From Bacteroidota bacterium (GTDB lineage: Bacteria > Bacteroidota > Ignavibacteria > Ignavibacteriales > Melioribacteraceae), in NCBI GenBank assembly GCA_023381535.1, contig JAMCSN010000039.1, positions 1-31,828 on the forward strand: 31,828 nt of DNA. The letters run 5' to 3'. Position 1 is the stretch's first letter. Every line of letters starts with the position of its first letter. Shown one piece after another: positions 31,796-31,828 of the stretch. The position numbers were made by a program, and so were the translations under genes. The notes beneath the pieces were generated by a model. That model did no database searches. It worked only from the letters and a program-made list of their open reading frames with translations, and had not been told where the DNA came from.

Positions 31796-31828
31796 ATGAC
31801 TGAATGGACCAAACTATTTATGGCTGAC
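31796..31828 (+). CDS. Start of a further reading frame, cut by the window end
   Basis: ATG 31796 is followed by codons for TEWTKLFMAD to the last base. AGAGAAAGA lies just upstream at a suitable distance, and it is 16 bases after hpt in the same direction. In many bacteria ftsH follows hpt, but these few residues do not show that. Too short to name. Confidence 0.45.
   Translation, partial: MTEWTKLFMAD

Overview
The window looks like a chromosomal segment of a low-GC member of the Ignavibacteria / Bacteroidota–Chlorobi group. Three things point there. The exported protein at 7304-9094 ends in a type IX secretion (T9SS) type A sorting domain with the NYPNPFNP motif. The succinate dehydrogenase is of the three-gene, single-large-cytochrome-subunit kind. 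Several candidate promoters fit the TTG...TAnnTTTG pattern of Bacteroidota rather than TTGACA/TATAAT. AAGGAG-type ribosome binding sites are still common. No phage, insertion sequence, CRISPR array or plasmid function was seen.

Left part (1-9200), signalling and export: the 5' end of a small membrane protein (minus strand, cut by the window edge); a PAS-PAS sensor histidine kinase with a single-domain receiver partner; then a large unusual sensor kinase. That kinase's predicted extracytoplasmic part carries a beta-propeller, seven FG-GAP calcium-type repeats and an ASPIC/UnbV-like domain, followed by three membrane helices and a NarL-class kinase core. Next come a LuxR/NarL-type response regulator and a T9SS-exported propeller protein. 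A near-identical 20-bp palindrome, AATGAC(8)GTCATT, lies before the response regulator gene and before the exported-protein gene, at the same distance from a TAnnTTTG-like element. This suggests that the regulator controls itself and the exported protein, and it is the best candidate for an undescribed system here.

Middle part (9196-15735): a TonB-dependent receptor (minus) behind a complete cobalamin riboswitch, so probably a vitamin B12 receptor; then the sdhC-sdhA-sdhB operon closed by a strong terminator; then a short region with a possible 50-residue protein and a partial copy of the terminator region.

Right part (15736-31828), mostly housekeeping: an acidic hypothetical protein, the GTPase Obg and a FecCD/BtuC-type permease in one tight run; tRNA-Met(CAT), secG, a LOG-family protein, rpsU (minus, TTG start); a decayed universal stress protein gene behind an ECF sigma factor; an M14 carboxypeptidase; a thioredoxin-like protein; DUF2461 and a small outer-membrane protein; a CYTH protein overlapping an AddB-like iron-sulfur nuclease; greA; and tilS overlapping hpt. 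The window ends just inside a further reading frame. Several genes (greA, tilS) sit 25-30 bases behind strong terminators.
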